A stretch of DNA of 64,000 nt from Cycas panzhihuaensis (GCA_023213395.1 CM041465.1:216573741-216637740), one strand, 5' to 3'; positions 1 through 11,764 are shown, counted from the first letter of the stretch. Notes: a model not told the origin generated them from the letters alone. Translations and numbers: made by a program.

Positions 1-204
1 CCACTCCACCTTTTACAAAAAAGATTTTGTTTTTTTCCTATGAACAAATTACACTAATATCTATGCAACCTAAAATCTGTTAAAACTCAAAGTTTAACAA
101 CACGCATAAGACTTTGCAATTAGTCTTGTTCACTACATTACTTTAAATATTGCATGGCTTTGTCCCTTTTGCAAAACCATATAAATTACCACATTTGGCT
201 GGAA
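1..204. other. AT-rich flank, nothing recognised
   Basis: No coding motif, RNA gene or repeat could be recognised before the first LTR-like repeat begins near 205. Confidence 0.5.
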
Positions 205-498
205 TGTGGTGAGACTTCACCACATGAGAGTAGGTTAGTTAGTAAAAGGTAAAAATTAAGATAATAAGTTAAGAGAATTATATAATAGAAAAATAAGAGA
301 TTAGTTGACTTTAAAGTAGAGGAATATAATATTAAGAGAAGTTAGTGTTAATAAGAGATGTCTCAGCATATAAATTCCATTTCTATGTATTAGATGTTAT
401 GTTAATGAATATTTGTTCTTATGAAAATTTATATTCGTATCTTCTTTGTTTCTCTTTTAAGTGTTTTCTATATCCACCTTTTATTCCATCTGCCTCCA
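205..498 (+). repeat. LTR-like direct repeat, copy 1
   Basis: This stretch and 2198-2492 are diverged copies of the same roughly 295-bp sequence in the same orientation. Both begin with TGTGGTGAG followed by an inverted CACCACA, share the segment around GTTAATGAATA (a polyadenylation-like context) and end in CCTCCA. Size, TG...CA ends and direct orientation suggest the two LTRs of a short non-autonomous LTR element. No matching target duplication was found and weaker similarity may run past the repeat ends (AGTAGTGCATAGA recurs near 580 and 2612), so the boundaries are approximate. Confidence 0.55.
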
Positions 499-2197
499 TG
501 GGTTTTCTTACTCTTATTTTAAATATTATAAAGGCAACAGGATCAAGCCTATTATAGTTGGAGTGGTGACTAAGAATTTGCAGTAGTGCATAGAAGCATT
601 TATTCGATAAAAAGAATGATACAACTATCTCAAAAGTCATGCTCGAGTTATTCTCAACACTGGAGATAACACTTCATTTTTTCCTATGTCTGCAATAGAT
701 TTCATATATTTGAGATTGCAAACATCTTTTCCACATATTGGCAACTATATGTAGCGAATTTCAAAGGATTTGGTAGAGAAATGGCTAAGAAATAGTCGTC
801 CAAACCCTCATGACTAATCACCTAATTTTTAACAAGGTTTAGCTAATAAAATCATCTTACTCATTGTCATTTTCCTTGATTTGAAACTACAAAAGAGGTT
901 TTGCAAGCAATTTGGAAGTGGGTTTCAATCCATTTTGTGTCATATCACCAAATCAATGAGTTACACTTGATCCAACCTCCACGACCCTCATCACCGCTAA
1001 AAAATGTTGAATTTTTTTTAGTAAAACTTATTTATTGATATGTTGTAAGGTTTGAAATTGCATTAAATTATTTTTCATAGTTGGTAAAGTTTGTTGGGGG
1101 TCATATGAGTGATAAGGAGCAAAGTTCAAAGGGGTTTCATTACAATTTATACCCATTTTTTATTTTTTTGAAGACCTGTTGGTGGTAATTTGCTCATATC
1201 TTTTTACTAAAGCATCAGATTATAGTATCGTTAGTTGCATTGGGTAGCTAACCCGTAGGATTTCCAACAAAGTGGTCATATGAGTATCTTGGGTTCATAT
1301 TTGATGCACTCCTTGTAGGTCAAATTTAATGGAGAAAAAATTCAATAGCTTTTGATATATGGTATCTCCAACTTCCAAGCATTAACACTCAACAATTTGA
1401 GGTCCAATTTTAGTGAATTATTTTTTGAATCTATATATTTTTTCCTCATCTACACTTCTACTTTTATACATTTTTTGAAAAAATGAAAAAAAGTTGATGT
1501 AAAGAAAGGTCTTGTAGTTTCATACCGCTTTATATTATACATTTTGTTTTATTATTATGGTCTTTCAGACTTTAACTAGCATGCGATTGCTCTTGAGGCT
1601 ATAGAGCTCATTTTCCTTGTTAAAATATCTTTATTAAAAAGAAAAAAACATCACAACTACACTCCCCCATTTCAATCTTTACGGCTTAGTCACTTTTGGT
1701 GATTGCCTTACAGACTTCCTCTTATACTTCCGGCTATGTGTTGTAGGTTAAGCAAGGTGAACTCTTAGAGGAGCTAAATCATTTGATAAGAGAAGTCCAA
1801 GATCTCTCACCCATGCAGCATAAATATAAAACCACTAAACACTCAACCATACAACATCTAAGCAAAAGCATCCCCAAGCAGCATAAGCATACTTCAAAGG
1901 AGCCATCACCCAGCTTGCAGGAACATTTGGGTGCTAATTATTGTGGATCCATGATTTACTACACCATGGGTCCTCATTTCTTTAATAATAATATCCATTC
2001 AAAATATCCACACTTCTTTAGTACATGCTTCCACCCAAATGGAAGATGTGCACATGTCAACAAATGTAGCAATAGTTTATATATCATGGCACAAGGATGA
2101 TGCATCTGCATTTGACATTCTAGTAGCAACAGGTAGTGGATACACATTTCCATGTAAACATATATTTTAAGGGCAAAGCATCTAAGGGGAGAAGGAA
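499..2197. other. Interior between the two LTR-like repeats, no coding domain seen
   Basis: About 1.7 kb between the paired repeats. No gag, protease, reverse transcriptase or integrase motif was found on either strand; open frames here are short and without recognisable similarity. A purine-rich run (AAGGGGAGAAGGAA) lies directly before the second repeat and could be its polypurine tract. This fits a TRIM/LARD-type non-autonomous element, but the interior is too decayed to prove it. Confidence 0.4.
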
Positions 2198-2492
2198 TGT
2201 GGTGAGCCTTCACCACATAAGAGTAGGTTAATTAGTACAAGGTCAAGGTTAGGATAATAAGCTAGTGGAATTATATAATAAGGAAATAAGGGATTCATTG
2301 GCTTAAAGATAGAGGAGAATAATATTAAGAGGAGTTAGTATTAAGAGGGAAGGTCTTTGTTTTATATACTCCACTCCTATGTATAGGATGTTTTGTTAAT
2401 GAATACTTGTTCTTTTGGAAACTCACTATGATGTCTTCTTTGGTTCTCTTTTGGGTGTTCTCCATCTCGACCTTCCATTCCATCTACCTCCA
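2198..2492 (+). repeat. LTR-like direct repeat, copy 2
   Basis: Second copy of the repeat at 205-498, same orientation, preceded by a purine-rich tract. It would be the 3' LTR of the putative short element. Confidence 0.55.
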
Positions 2493-2719
2493 TCTTCTTG
2501 GTTTTTTGCTCATATCTTACATGTAGAAGTGGTAATAGGGTGTTGGCTTGTTACATGGAATGACCTTGGTTCAAAGTTGTTAGTGAGGATAGCTTGTGGT
2601 TAGTCAATTGACCAAGGTAGTGCATAGACAAGTTATATAAATTATGTGTTTCCTTTTTGCTTTTCCCTTTATTTGAGTGAATCATGTAATATATTACAAT
2701 AATTAGAAGAGTAGTAATA
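2493..2719. other. Spacer, nothing recognised
   Basis: AT-rich sequence between the short LTR-like element and the chromovirus LTR. No gene or repeat recognised apart from weak continued similarity to the region after 498. Confidence 0.4.
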
Positions 2720-3031
2720 TGTTACGGATCTCACAACTCATGATGGTAATCTCTATTATTCAACTCAGTCAATGCAGTAGTAATAATAATAATTTGAATA
2801 AATGACTAAATATTGTTGGGTATAAAAGGGTAATAAATATGAATCATCATGTAAACTTACCTATATATATGTTTTCCAAATAAGTAGAAAACATATCAAA
2901 GATTAATCTAAATACTATTCTTTGTTGAGAAAACTTGGGTTTCCTTGATTTTTGGATTATTGTTTTATTATATTCTTGTGACCTTCTAGCATTCATCTTC
3001 TCAAATAACAACTACAACTAGTAGTAGATCA
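2720..3031 (+). repeat. Probable 5' LTR of an old plus-strand chromovirus (internally deleted)
   Basis: The segment begins TGTTACGGATCT and ends AGTAGATCA. Its first and last thirds match 27629-28290 in the same order and orientation (shared blocks include AATAATAATAATTTGAATAAAT, AGAAAACATAT and CTTCTAGCATTC). The distal copy has roughly 330 extra bases in the middle, including a TATTTATA box, so this copy is probably the one with a deletion. The distal copy lies directly after a chromodomain relic, which makes this pair the likely LTRs of one element, split by later insertions at 4689 and 9031. No clear target duplication remains. Confidence 0.55.
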
Positions 3032-4688
3032 AAAGAGGTTGTATTAGATTTGATCAATCTTTAGGTATTACGACAAGAGTCGATAAGAATCTAATTATTA
3101 TAGTCATTCTACCATCAATGGTCCATTTTCCATTGTTGCCTCTTCTAACATTACTCATAACCCCTTCCTTACCATTTCCACTTTGACCATCAACCTTAAT
3201 AAACCCACCTTCACTCTACCAGTCACTACATCTCTTAATTCTCAACTAGTGCTAGCTTACTTCTTCCATTTATCTCTCAATGTTTATATTTCGTTCCTCC
3301 TTCCCTTTAATTTCCCCAAACCCTCACATCTCTTCATTTATATTTTTGAGTTGTTCTCCTCTCAATGTTGTCTCCCAATCCCTACTTACCTATTTGCATC
3401 TCATTATCTATCATTTGAGTCATACTCCTCCTGACACCATATTCAAACCCCTACTCACCTCTCCTTCTTCTTCCTACTACATTATATGTCTCTATCCCAC
3501 ATATATCATCCTTGACTATTTTTTCACCACAACAACAATGTCGACTAACCCCATCTAGTGAACCAAGAAAAGAAAAAAAAAACTAGTTTTAAGGTTTGAT
3601 CAAAATGATAATATTCTTTTCAAATTGAAAAATCTCCCACAAAAATTAACACAAATAACCTCTTCGTTTAAATTCTGAATCACATGATATATAAGATCCC
3701 TCACCAACTACCTCAACTTCTACTTTAATTTACCAATTTTCTAATTTTTATGTATTAGAGAAAGAGCTCATTCATTTGCCTTATATCAAAGGAATACACT
3801 CTTGCTACAATCATAATCGCTTAGCCTCCACTCTATATATATTACTAAAGAAACACATGATAATAGAGGCTAGAGCCTTGATTTAAAATAAAAAAGATAG
3901 TAAAGTAGAATATAAGAAAAGACCAAGAATAACTACCAAGGAAGACATCAACAACAACCTCAACCTTCACCTAAACTTTCTTGAAAAATCCATCAAATGA
4001 ATTAATAATAAATTATCAACTCTTATAGATTCTAAAGCTAAAATGCCACATCTTCCATTGAACAAAAGAGACGCTAATTTAGTATAAAAAACATCTTATC
4101 ATTTCCAATTTTAGCATCAAGGGCCCAATGCACATGGATGAATGCATTATAAAGCTAATAGTAGTAATTTGGGACATCCTATCACCAATGAAAATGACAA
4201 AACCAATTTTTCTATCAATCATTTGGAGGGGTATATTTACATATGAGCATAAAAATGATATAAAGCTCATAGGTTTATACTATAGGTTGACTTTAACAAT
4301 AACCTTAGCAAACACATTGAAGGCCCTAACTTGGCCCCACATAAGCTACAACTCCCTCACTACTTCCAACAAGATTCCTTTATAGAGTTTACTGAACATT
4401 TTGTGAAATTTCATCTCAAAGTATATGTGCCCAATAAATAAGTTGCATAATTTAATTAGGCCAATCTCTATTTTAATATTAGCATTGAGGTTAAAATACT
4501 TCAATCAAGCTCGTTAGTTGATGTCATTACTTTAACAATATAAGAAGAAGCAAAACTCGAGATTTAGGTACCCCACTACATTTTTCCAGCTTGACGATTT
4601 GTCTTTAGCCCATCCACTCAAAATCAAGAAACCAAGAGACTTAAGAAAAGCTGTAATTGCTTTTAGTGTGAGGAGAATTGGTTTTTAG
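3032..4688 (+). pseudogene. Leader and possible gag relic of the old chromovirus
   Basis: By position this should hold the leader and gag of the chromovirus whose LTRs are at 2720 and 27629. Reading frames around 4340-4680 resemble degraded capsid sequence (an aromatic/charged stretch around EFTEHFVKFHLK), but no zinc knuckle or other diagnostic motif survives. Two T/C-rich open frames at 3183-3558 look like chance. The sequence is cut at 4688 by a copia element flanked by TTTAG. Confidence 0.3.
4684..4688 (+). repeat. Target-site duplication TTTAG, left copy
   Basis: Five bases identical to 8897-8901, directly flanking the LTR termini. Confidence 0.8.
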
Positions 4689-5048
4689 TGTTGGAATATA
4701 ATGTTTAATTTTAAAAGGGCCGTAGGTTTATTATTTAATGTAAGGGAGATTATATTAAAATGTTAGTCGTAGTTGGAGTTAGTTGTAATTTAATGTTGTA
4801 AGCTGAGGTATGTGGGGTCTATTGTGCACACACCACATTGTAATGTCATTATAACGTTGATCATACAAGGTGCCATATATCACCTTGCATGATCAACTCA
4901 TCATATTCTCAAAAACGATTTTACATTCATATATGTACACATTCGATATTCAATTTAATATCAATGAATAAATAGAGAATAGATTAGTACTTTGATTATT
5001 ATTCATTTTTTATTTTTAAGTATTGATGTGTACATTATTCATCCTTCA
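4689..5048 (+). repeat. 5' LTR of the 4.2-kb copia-type element
   Basis: Starts TGTTGGAATATAATG and ends CCTTCA. It matches 8538-8896 along its full length with scattered, mostly transition-type differences. Confidence 0.85.
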
Positions 5049-5051
5049 TTT

Positions 5052-5063
5052 TGGTATCAGAGC
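5052..5063 (+). promoter_or_regulatory. Primer-binding site, initiator-tRNA-Met type
   Basis: TGGTATCAGAGC, three bases after the 5' LTR. This is the standard complement of the plant initiator methionine tRNA 3' end used to start minus-strand DNA synthesis in most copia and many gypsy elements. Confidence 0.9.
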
Positions 5064-6210
5064 AGGTTTTGAGAGGGAACCATCCTTGAGATGGCACCTC
5101 TCAAACCAAGGATGTGTGTATATTTTTCTAAGAATAGAAAGATATTGTGTATTCCATCATTTTAAAGGAGTATGGCAAACGACTGGATGGTTATGTTGAT
5201 CCCTCTACAAAGAGAGTTAGGGACATTAATAACAAGGTAATTGGTTCCCCTGCTATTATTACAAACATATAGTCAAATGTTCCTTACAAATAGGCAAATT
5301 GAGGCTATGAATTTTTATGCATGCTCTAGTTCTCGGTGGTTTTAAAACTCTGAAGCCTCCTCCTTGCCTCATGTGCTTTATTGCCATACCATAAATCTTA
5401 GATGGAATAGATAATAACAAGCAAGGTTGGATAGTATAGGCAAGGTAGCCTGCGACTCAGTACTGGACTATAATGGTGCCAAACCAGCTTTTCTTGAAGC
5501 TATGCTTGGAAAACTCCATGGCATACAAGGGGAGCTCTCGATGGTCCTTTATATCATAGAATCACTCTCAAATCCAAGGACTTTATCAAAAATCCCAAGA
5601 TTTAGCATCCAAAATATGAGCTTCACCTCCCAAAACAAATAGAAATCTTATATTGTAGCTTAAATTAGCCTAATATGGTGGCTCAAGAGGTTTTAGGGTT
5701 AGTTAGTTTGAGCAGTAAGAAGAAAAAGAGACTAGAAATGGATCCTATGAGTCTCTAGGTGCTGGTTTCCCATGGTCAGGCCTTACAAAGTCTTACATGC
5801 ATGATCCCTTATTATATTCTTCCCAAGTTGCCCCTGGTTCAACTCTTGCTTTCATGATATTTTGCTCAAGGGATCCTAGGTTCAAATCTTCCTTGACTGA
5901 ATACTATAGAGCCCTAGCTATTAAATCTTCATTTAGACCCCATCAGGGAATCTCTTCATCTCCCATCTTCCCTATAGCATGACCTCTCTCATGAATTAGA
6001 ACTTCGAGAGCTCGAGCTTTAAAGGTATACCGTGAGGAGTTGTAGAGGCAAAAAAGAAGGCATGCCAACTTTAAAGAGCAAAGGTTAAGAGGCCACTTGA
6101 GTTAGTTAGAGATTTTCTTTAGCTACATATTGATGAATAGATTGTAGACTCTGGCTATGGTTTAGGGTTTTTGTCGTGCTCCAGAGTTTGAAGTCTAGGG
6201 ATCGAGCATT
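5064..6210 (+). other. Element leader of unknown origin, with a plant 5'UTR-like end
   Basis: About 1.1 kb between the primer site and the exportin-1 fragment. It has stretches that read like old coding sequence, for example around 5165-5260 and an open frame at 5427-5642, but none was identified; they could be further captured host pieces. The last 40-60 bases before 6211 (GGTTTAGGGTTTTTGTCGTG region) resemble a plant 5' untranslated leader and probably arrived with the exportin-1 fragment. Confidence 0.4.
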
Positions 6211-6720
6211 ATGGCAAATAACATACAGCCCCACGCGCAGTCTAATTTTGCTGACTAGATGTACTGAATGAACAACATAGTAAAAAAACTTCTAGACCTC
6301 AATAAACCCATAAATGTTCCTCCTCTAAATGCCACTATCATCACTTTCTATGGAATAAGATCTAAAGACAAGAGAGAAGCAACGGAGTAGATATTACGAG
6401 AATTAGAGAATAACCTAAATGCATGGCTACAAATGGTTAATATTCTATAGAATTCATAAAATCTAAATACCAAGTTCTTTGCACTTCAGGTTCTTGAAGG
6501 TACCATCAAATATTAGTGGAATGCTTTACTTACTGAACAATGAGATGCAATAAAAAACTACATATTAGACCTTATTGTTCATCTCTCAAGTAATAGAAGT
6601 TCCTTTTTTCATAAGAGACATCATGTCAATAAGCTCAATGTGATATTGATGTAGATGTTAAAGCATGAATGGCCAATCAAATAGCCCAGATTTATCCTTG
6701 ATCTTGTTTCAACTAAATGA
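6211..6720 (+). pseudogene. XPO1: Exportin-1 (CRM1) N-terminal fragment captured inside the retroelement
   Basis: Exportin-1 is the nuclear-export receptor that carries proteins with leucine-rich export signals through the nuclear pore with Ran-GTP. From the ATG at 6211 one frame runs 170 codons with no frameshift and closely follows the N-terminal (importin-beta N-like) part of plant XPO1. Diagnostic stretches are NTKFFALQVLEGTIKY, WNALLTEQ, KNYILDLIVHLSSN, NKLNVIL and LKHEWP. Nine internal stops break it, most where the plant protein has Q, R or W, so mostly one-base decay. It holds no intron-like gap, indicating capture from spliced RNA. Similarity ends abruptly after the FILDLVSTK region, at about residue 160 of a protein of some 1,070. 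It is sense to the element and cannot encode a working receptor. Confidence 0.88.
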
Positions 6721-8537
6721 TATTAATATAAATGCATTGAATAGGTTACATAAAATAGCTTTTGATATTGTGGAGGCATTTTTTGGGGTAAGTGCACATG
6801 CAGTTTATGGCCTCTTCAAGAGGTATTCATCTCATTGTAATTGTAATAACATCTACTTATATTTGTTTACTATGTTCTCATCCTTTCCCTAGTAATCTTA
6901 TTCCTTTGGATCAATTCAATTATTTTCTTGAAGAATTATTACTATTATTTCAATAGCCATATTTAACATATTTGTAGGGATAAAAATATGAGTATCCTCA
7001 TTAAAACCTTAATAGCAAATGTGTTTCTAATACTATAATTATTTCAGTTTATACCAAATATGATATAAAGATATTGAATTTGGAGGCACAAGTAATTTTC
7101 CCTTCTCATCACTATTTATAATGGTATTTTTTTCTTTATGTAAAAGTTGACATAATAGCACTTCCTTCACTATTGGATGTGTTAACATTTGTAGTAAAGT
7201 GGTGTTCTACTTAATGAGTTCACCTTTGCTTGCATTCTCCTTGCATGTTCTAATTTTGTATCTCTAGAACATGTAGTGATAGTACTACAGAGAATACTTA
7301 TAAAGTGTTTGACAAAGTATCCAAGCTAACTATAGTTTTAAGAACTATAATATTAGGATTGACTGCTAGTTCCTACACCTATTTTCACTTCAATTGGTAG
7401 TTGAGATTCATTCCAAGAATGTCAAGAACACTATGATGTTTTCCACCTTTATTGATGAATGGGTAACTGAGGAGAAGCAGGGTTGAATGATCTCCACATG
7501 GTTGCCTATACATCAATTTATCTCAATCTCAGTTATATGTTACAAGTACATGGTCTTATGAGGAGATTTTATAATAGTCATAATGTTGAGGATTAAACTA
7601 ATTTTAGTTCTTTCATATTTGGCCTGTGGGAAGAAGAATTTTGCAAAGAATGGAAGATCAAGGGCTTAATAACTTTTTAGGGGCCAATGATATTTACCAC
7701 ATAGTGGTGTGAGAAGATCTATGTCATTTCATCATACATTGCTAAATTTTACAATATGATATCTAATATTCTATGCATCATTCTAGCTTTTATTGGTTGT
7801 ACCAAGTGTAACCAATGTCAAAATTAGGTTGTACCAGTTACAACCAGGTGTGACTAGAAGTTGAGTAAAGTATGACCAAGTACAACCGAGTGTGACCAAA
7901 GGTTATACCAAGCATGGTTAAGTATGACTAGAGGTTGTACCAAGCATGACCAAGTATGACCGAATGTAATAAAAATAAATCTCAAGCAATATTTTGCATG
8001 AATGGCTTTTTTATACCTAATTATGATCACACAAAAAATGATATGAACCTATTGGCACTGGACTAAAGTAGCCAATTATAACGATTTAAACCCCCATATT
8101 TTATAGTTGTGAATGTAAACTTCTATAGTAAATAGTTAATTATTATTATATATAAGCTTTGTAGCTTAAAATCATTGATGTATTCTGGCCAAAGGAGTCA
8201 TTAATGATAGCATATTATGAATTATTTTAGCCATAGAGCCAATGATGATGATATTGACATAGGTTGCTAAACATTGTTAGCCAAGAAGTATAACTTATTC
8301 CCAAATATCTAACTTTACGATATCTGTCTAATTAGGTAGTTTGACATGCTCTCGAGATATGTGTTAAATAAATACCTACTTAGTGTTGATGAACCTAGAT
8401 AATCGATAGACACAATGGTCAGTTACCCACGTAATCCAGTGGGTGGTGATGTCTTTATAAACAAGAATGATAGTCAAAGAATAGAGGTCGTATTTGGTAT
8501 AGTTTTGTATTGTATAAAATTAAATATTATGGGGGGA
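6721..8537 (+). other. Interior of the copia-type element, unrecognised
   Basis: About 1.8 kb from the end of the exportin-1 fragment to the 3' LTR. An open frame at 6665-6892 overlaps the fragment in another phase and matches nothing recognised. No retroviral enzyme motif was seen. It contains a degenerate tandem repeat at 7800-7970 and a G-run (8531-8536) that could serve as polypurine tract. Confidence 0.4.
7800..7970 (+). repeat. Degenerate short tandem repeat (ACCAAGTATGACC-like units)
   Basis: Repeated variants of ACCAAGTGTAACC / ACCAAGTATGACC / ACCAAGCATGACC separated by GAGGTTGT- or AGTTG-like spacers, at least eight imperfect units. Confidence 0.6.
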
Positions 8538-8896
8538 TGTTTGAATATAATGTTTAATTTTTAAAATGTCATAGATTTATTATTTAATATAAGGGATATT
8601 ACATTAAAATATTAATTATAATTGGGGTTAGTTGTAACTTAATGTTATAAGCTAAGATGTGTGGGTATACTATGCATACACAAATTATAACGTCATTATA
8701 ACATTGATCATATAAGGTGCCATATGTCATGTTGCATGAACAACTCATCATATTCTAAAAAATGGTTTTATATTCCTATATGTATGCATTTGATATTCAA
8801 TTTAATATCAATGAATGAATAGAGAATAGATTAGTACTTTGATTATTGTTCATTGTTGTTTTTTGAATATTGAGTGTGTGCATTGTTTATCTTTCA
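8538..8896 (+). repeat. 3' LTR of the 4.2-kb copia-type element
   Basis: Starts TGTTTGAATATAATG, ends CTTTCA, and is the partner of 4689-5048. It is followed by the TTTAG target duplication at 8897-8901. Confidence 0.85.
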
Positions 8897-9025
8897 TTTA
8901 GGTCATAAAAAAATGTATTTAAAATGGTAGCAACTCTATGCAATTGAGTAAGAAGTCAATTATGAAAATCAAACATCATTGATGACTAATAATGCATCGA
9001 ATAAATGTAATCATTATCCCTTAAG
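8897..9025 (+). other. Short remnant of the old chromovirus between two insertions
   Basis: A 130-bp piece bounded by the copia target duplication on the left and the Tat target duplication on the right. It should be continuous with 4688 on one side and 25584 on the other once both insertions are removed. Too short to assign a domain. Confidence 0.45.
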
Positions 9026-9030
9026 GATGG
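9026..9030 (+). repeat. Target-site duplication GATGG, left copy
   Basis: Identical to 25579-25583, directly flanking the TG and CA ends of the Tat element. Confidence 0.9.
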
Positions 9031-11583
9031 TGTTTCCCAGCTACTGGGAATGGACTCGAGATACATCGACGCAGGTTTGTTCAGGTATATTCTCTTACCC
9101 TTTTGCCCTGGTTTGATTGAGGTTATTTAGAGTAGGATTGCTTGGCATATACCCGCCTGTGCGCATTGCTTGTCTGCTTGCTCATAATGCATGTGCCTAA
9201 CGGCACGCCTTCAGCCTATGACGACTCACAGCGGGGGCATTCTTCAGCGAATGTTACACCCCGTATGGCGCACAGCCACCCATGATGTCTCCAAAGTTTC
9301 CCGGGATTGCTTCCGCCAGTTTACTTGCTCATGTTGCGACATGTCGTTTGCGTTGCCATCCTTTCTAAGTCTAACTCGATCCTTAGTTAGGACTTTTTGG
9401 GTTGTTTTGGGTACTTGCCCACTGCCTGGGCATTCCCCCAGCTGATTTAATTCATAATTAGTTTCTGTTTTTGCTTCAAAACCCCGATTCTCGCTTGTTT
9501 TTCTTTTTAAGTTTCAGTTAATCTGCAGAAACTAAGTGGTACTCACTGAGTTTGCAGCAGCATACGTAATTTTCCGTGGTACGAATCGCTTGAAATTTAA
9601 AGAGAACCACGCTACGCTTCCGCTTTTCGCAAACTGCCGCGTGGCTCGTTCGATTGAGGCGCTCGACATCCCCAACGCTCACCGCCGTGAACAGGGGATA
9701 AAGGGAATTTTCCTCCCCATTTCCAGGACTTTTTGCTCATTTTCCAAACTTTCAAGAGAATTTCCCAAGAGACTGCACACAGGAAAGCATACAGAAAACA
9801 CAACAAGTTCATGCACAGCAACTGAGGAGGGTGAACCAGGCTGCCACCAGTGGATTTTGCAGGGCTATTGCTGCCCCTTACTACTTTCCACAACCAGCTC
9901 TGTTCCTCTTGCAGCTGCTCAGAGATTCAAGGGACTTCTTTAACCAAGAAGCTGCCCCAAAGACTTACTCCACAGCTCCAACTTCACAAGGAGCCTCTTC
10001 CATCTACACTTCAGCAGGACATACTCATAATCAGCCTCCGTTTGACCTCCATTGTTGCTGTCCCTAGTGGCAGGAGGCATGCTTGATTTCTCCACACAAG
10101 GTACCCCTTAGTTTTGCTTGCAATTTCTTGTATTTTACTTGCTTTTTTCCTTCTTTTCACTTGTACTTCCTTCTCTTTTTTTTACTTGCAAACCTTTGGG
10201 CATACTTGCAATCTTTTTTCCATTTTTACTAGCAAGCATTCCACCTCTCCTTTCTCCATGCATTACCTCTTTTACCCCATAACAGAAAGTGACTATCATT
10301 AGCCATAGCTGCCCCGTAGTGCTATCTTGACCCAAATCCACTTTCCCGGTGTTTTCTTTGGAGTCCCTCATTTTCTCCAAGCCTTCTTTTACTCCTTCCT
10401 CAGCCAGCCAGAGTAAGGGAGCATACACGGGGATTTGAGGGAGGTAGGCGGGGTTCCGTCCCCCATTGCCGTCCTTCTCCCCAAGGGTTCCGTCCCTTGT
10501 CCTCTTCCCCTTACCATACACGCTGTCTCAAGGAACGGGTCGAAGGAGTTTAGGGGATTGTGTCAAGGTATCCAGGCCGGTTCGAAATAATCTGCATCCA
10601 CCTTGTTACCACCCGGTGTTTCTCTCCCGAGCCCTTTAGGTGTGTTCCGCTTTGTGTGTGTGTGTAGCAGTTGGTAGTGTAGGAGTATCTCGTGCACTCT
10701 TATTTCGTTTTTGCTACATTCTAACACATAGCTTAGTTCATTTAGTTGAGTTGAGTTCAGTTTGCAATACATATACATATATCTCCTTGTATATTTTGTA
10801 GCCTCTCTCCTGAGAGGAAGGTGCTTTTCGTGTTTTCTCGCAGGATCACGTTGGTAGAGGTGGTGCGTGGAGTGAACCCATTGCCGGTTAGCTCTCATAC
10901 GGTATTTTCTCTCCCTTAGTTTTGAGGTTCCTTTTTGTCCTTTCATTTCATTTGGTTTCGCATGCTCACGGGGAGGTAAGTGAACCCCCTTACCACCGTC
11001 CACTGGCGTCGCGTTCGTGGAGAAAGGAGAAAGAGGGAGTGGAGCTTCGCGATATCAACCGTGCTTCTACCTCAAATGCCGGATCCATGTATTCCTCTCA
11101 TTTCTTTCGTGTTTCCTTTTATATTATTCTTGTCTTTTTGCATCTGCCTGTGTAGATAAGGATAAAAGAACATAAAGGGAAAGGAAAAAATAATCGTTTC
11201 TTTGCATTTACTTTTCTGCACCAGTTTCTTGTTTTACGTAGCATAGTGTAGACACCCCCTTTTTGTGTCAAACTTGAGCTATCCCTTTTGCCGTTTGCTT
11301 GTGCGTTGGGTCAGTTGTCCCCCCTTGCCTTTGTTGCCTTCTCATTGCCTTGAGAAGCCGCAACGCGCAAGGCGCCTCCTCTCCTTCCCGGCCATCCGAA
11401 GGGTAGGAAGGCCTTGCTTTTGCACTGCTACCTGGAAGCAACCAGGCACCTTGCAGTCCCGAACCTGCGCTCCGGCACACGGATGTCCTGCGAGGTGAGA
11501 TCCTCACTGCCTAGCCTAGTTAGTGTAGTATTTTTATATCCCTTTGCTAGACGTAGGATCACCGCCCCGCAGAGAGCGTTTCA
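9031..11583 (+). repeat. 5' LTR of the Tat element
   Basis: Begins TGTTTCCCAGCTACTGGG and ends GAGAGCGTTTCA, matching 22999-25578 over its whole length. It should hold promoter, R region and polyadenylation signal; a TATA-like TTTTATATCCC at 11531-11541 and the TACATATACATATATC stretch near 10768 are the visible AT-rich boxes, neither proven. A short TG microsatellite sits near 10655. Several open frames in it (for example 9536-9943 and 10135-10521 on the minus strand) lack any recognisable domain and recur broken in the other LTR, so they are not called genes. Confidence 0.92.
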
Positions 11584-11584
11584 C

Positions 11585-11602
11585 TGACGACCATACTGGG
11601 GA
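11585..11602 (+). promoter_or_regulatory. Primer-binding site, tRNA-Arg-like
   Basis: TGACGACCATACTGGGGA lies one base after the 5' LTR. It resembles the TGGCGACTCCACTGGGGA-type primer sites of Ogre/Tat elements, which pair with an arginine tRNA, rather than the iMet-type TGGTATCAGAGC. The middle and the third base differ from that form, so the exact primer tRNA is inferred. Confidence 0.6.
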
Positions 11603-11764
11603 CTGCCAGTTAGGGAGCTAACTTCGCTTCTCTCTTCCGTTGGTGTTCTTGCCTCTAGGTAGTTTCTTGTTCCGTGCTTTCGGTTGGACAACCCCCAACG
11701 CGCACACTTCGTTTTCCTTTTTCTCTTTTGTTGTTTCTTCTAACAACGCTCGCAAAGGCATTGC

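Larger units (their letters stand above)
4689..8896 (+). mobile_element. Copia-type LTR element with target duplication, carrying a captured host gene fragment
   Basis: A complete 4.2-kb LTR element. It has two 360-bp LTRs, an iMet-type primer site right after the 5' LTR, a G-rich tract before the 3' LTR, and identical TTTAG on both sides (4684-4688 and 8897-8901). No protease, integrase or reverse transcriptase motif was found, so it probably moved using enzymes of another element. Inside is a fragment of exportin-1 in sense orientation (6211-6720), as in other plant LTR elements known to transduce host cDNA. The LTRs differ by many substitutions, so the insertion is old. It is assigned to copia type from the short LTR and iMet primer site only. 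Confidence 0.85.

Noticed and set aside
3183-3558. Overlapping open frames rich in Leu, Ser, Pro and Phe
   Set aside because: Composition follows the local T/C-rich sequence; no start context, no domain, and both lie where a chromovirus leader should be.
9536-9943. 135-codon open frame within the 5' LTR and several minus-strand frames nearby (10135-10521, 10563-11003)
   Set aside because: No recognisable domain; the same frames are broken by indels in the 3' LTR. GC-richer LTR sequence makes chance open frames likely.
11584-11620. iMet-type primer site expected after the Tat 5' LTR
   Set aside because: TGGTATCAGAGC is absent; the sequence instead resembles the tRNA-Arg-type site of Tat/Ogre elements.
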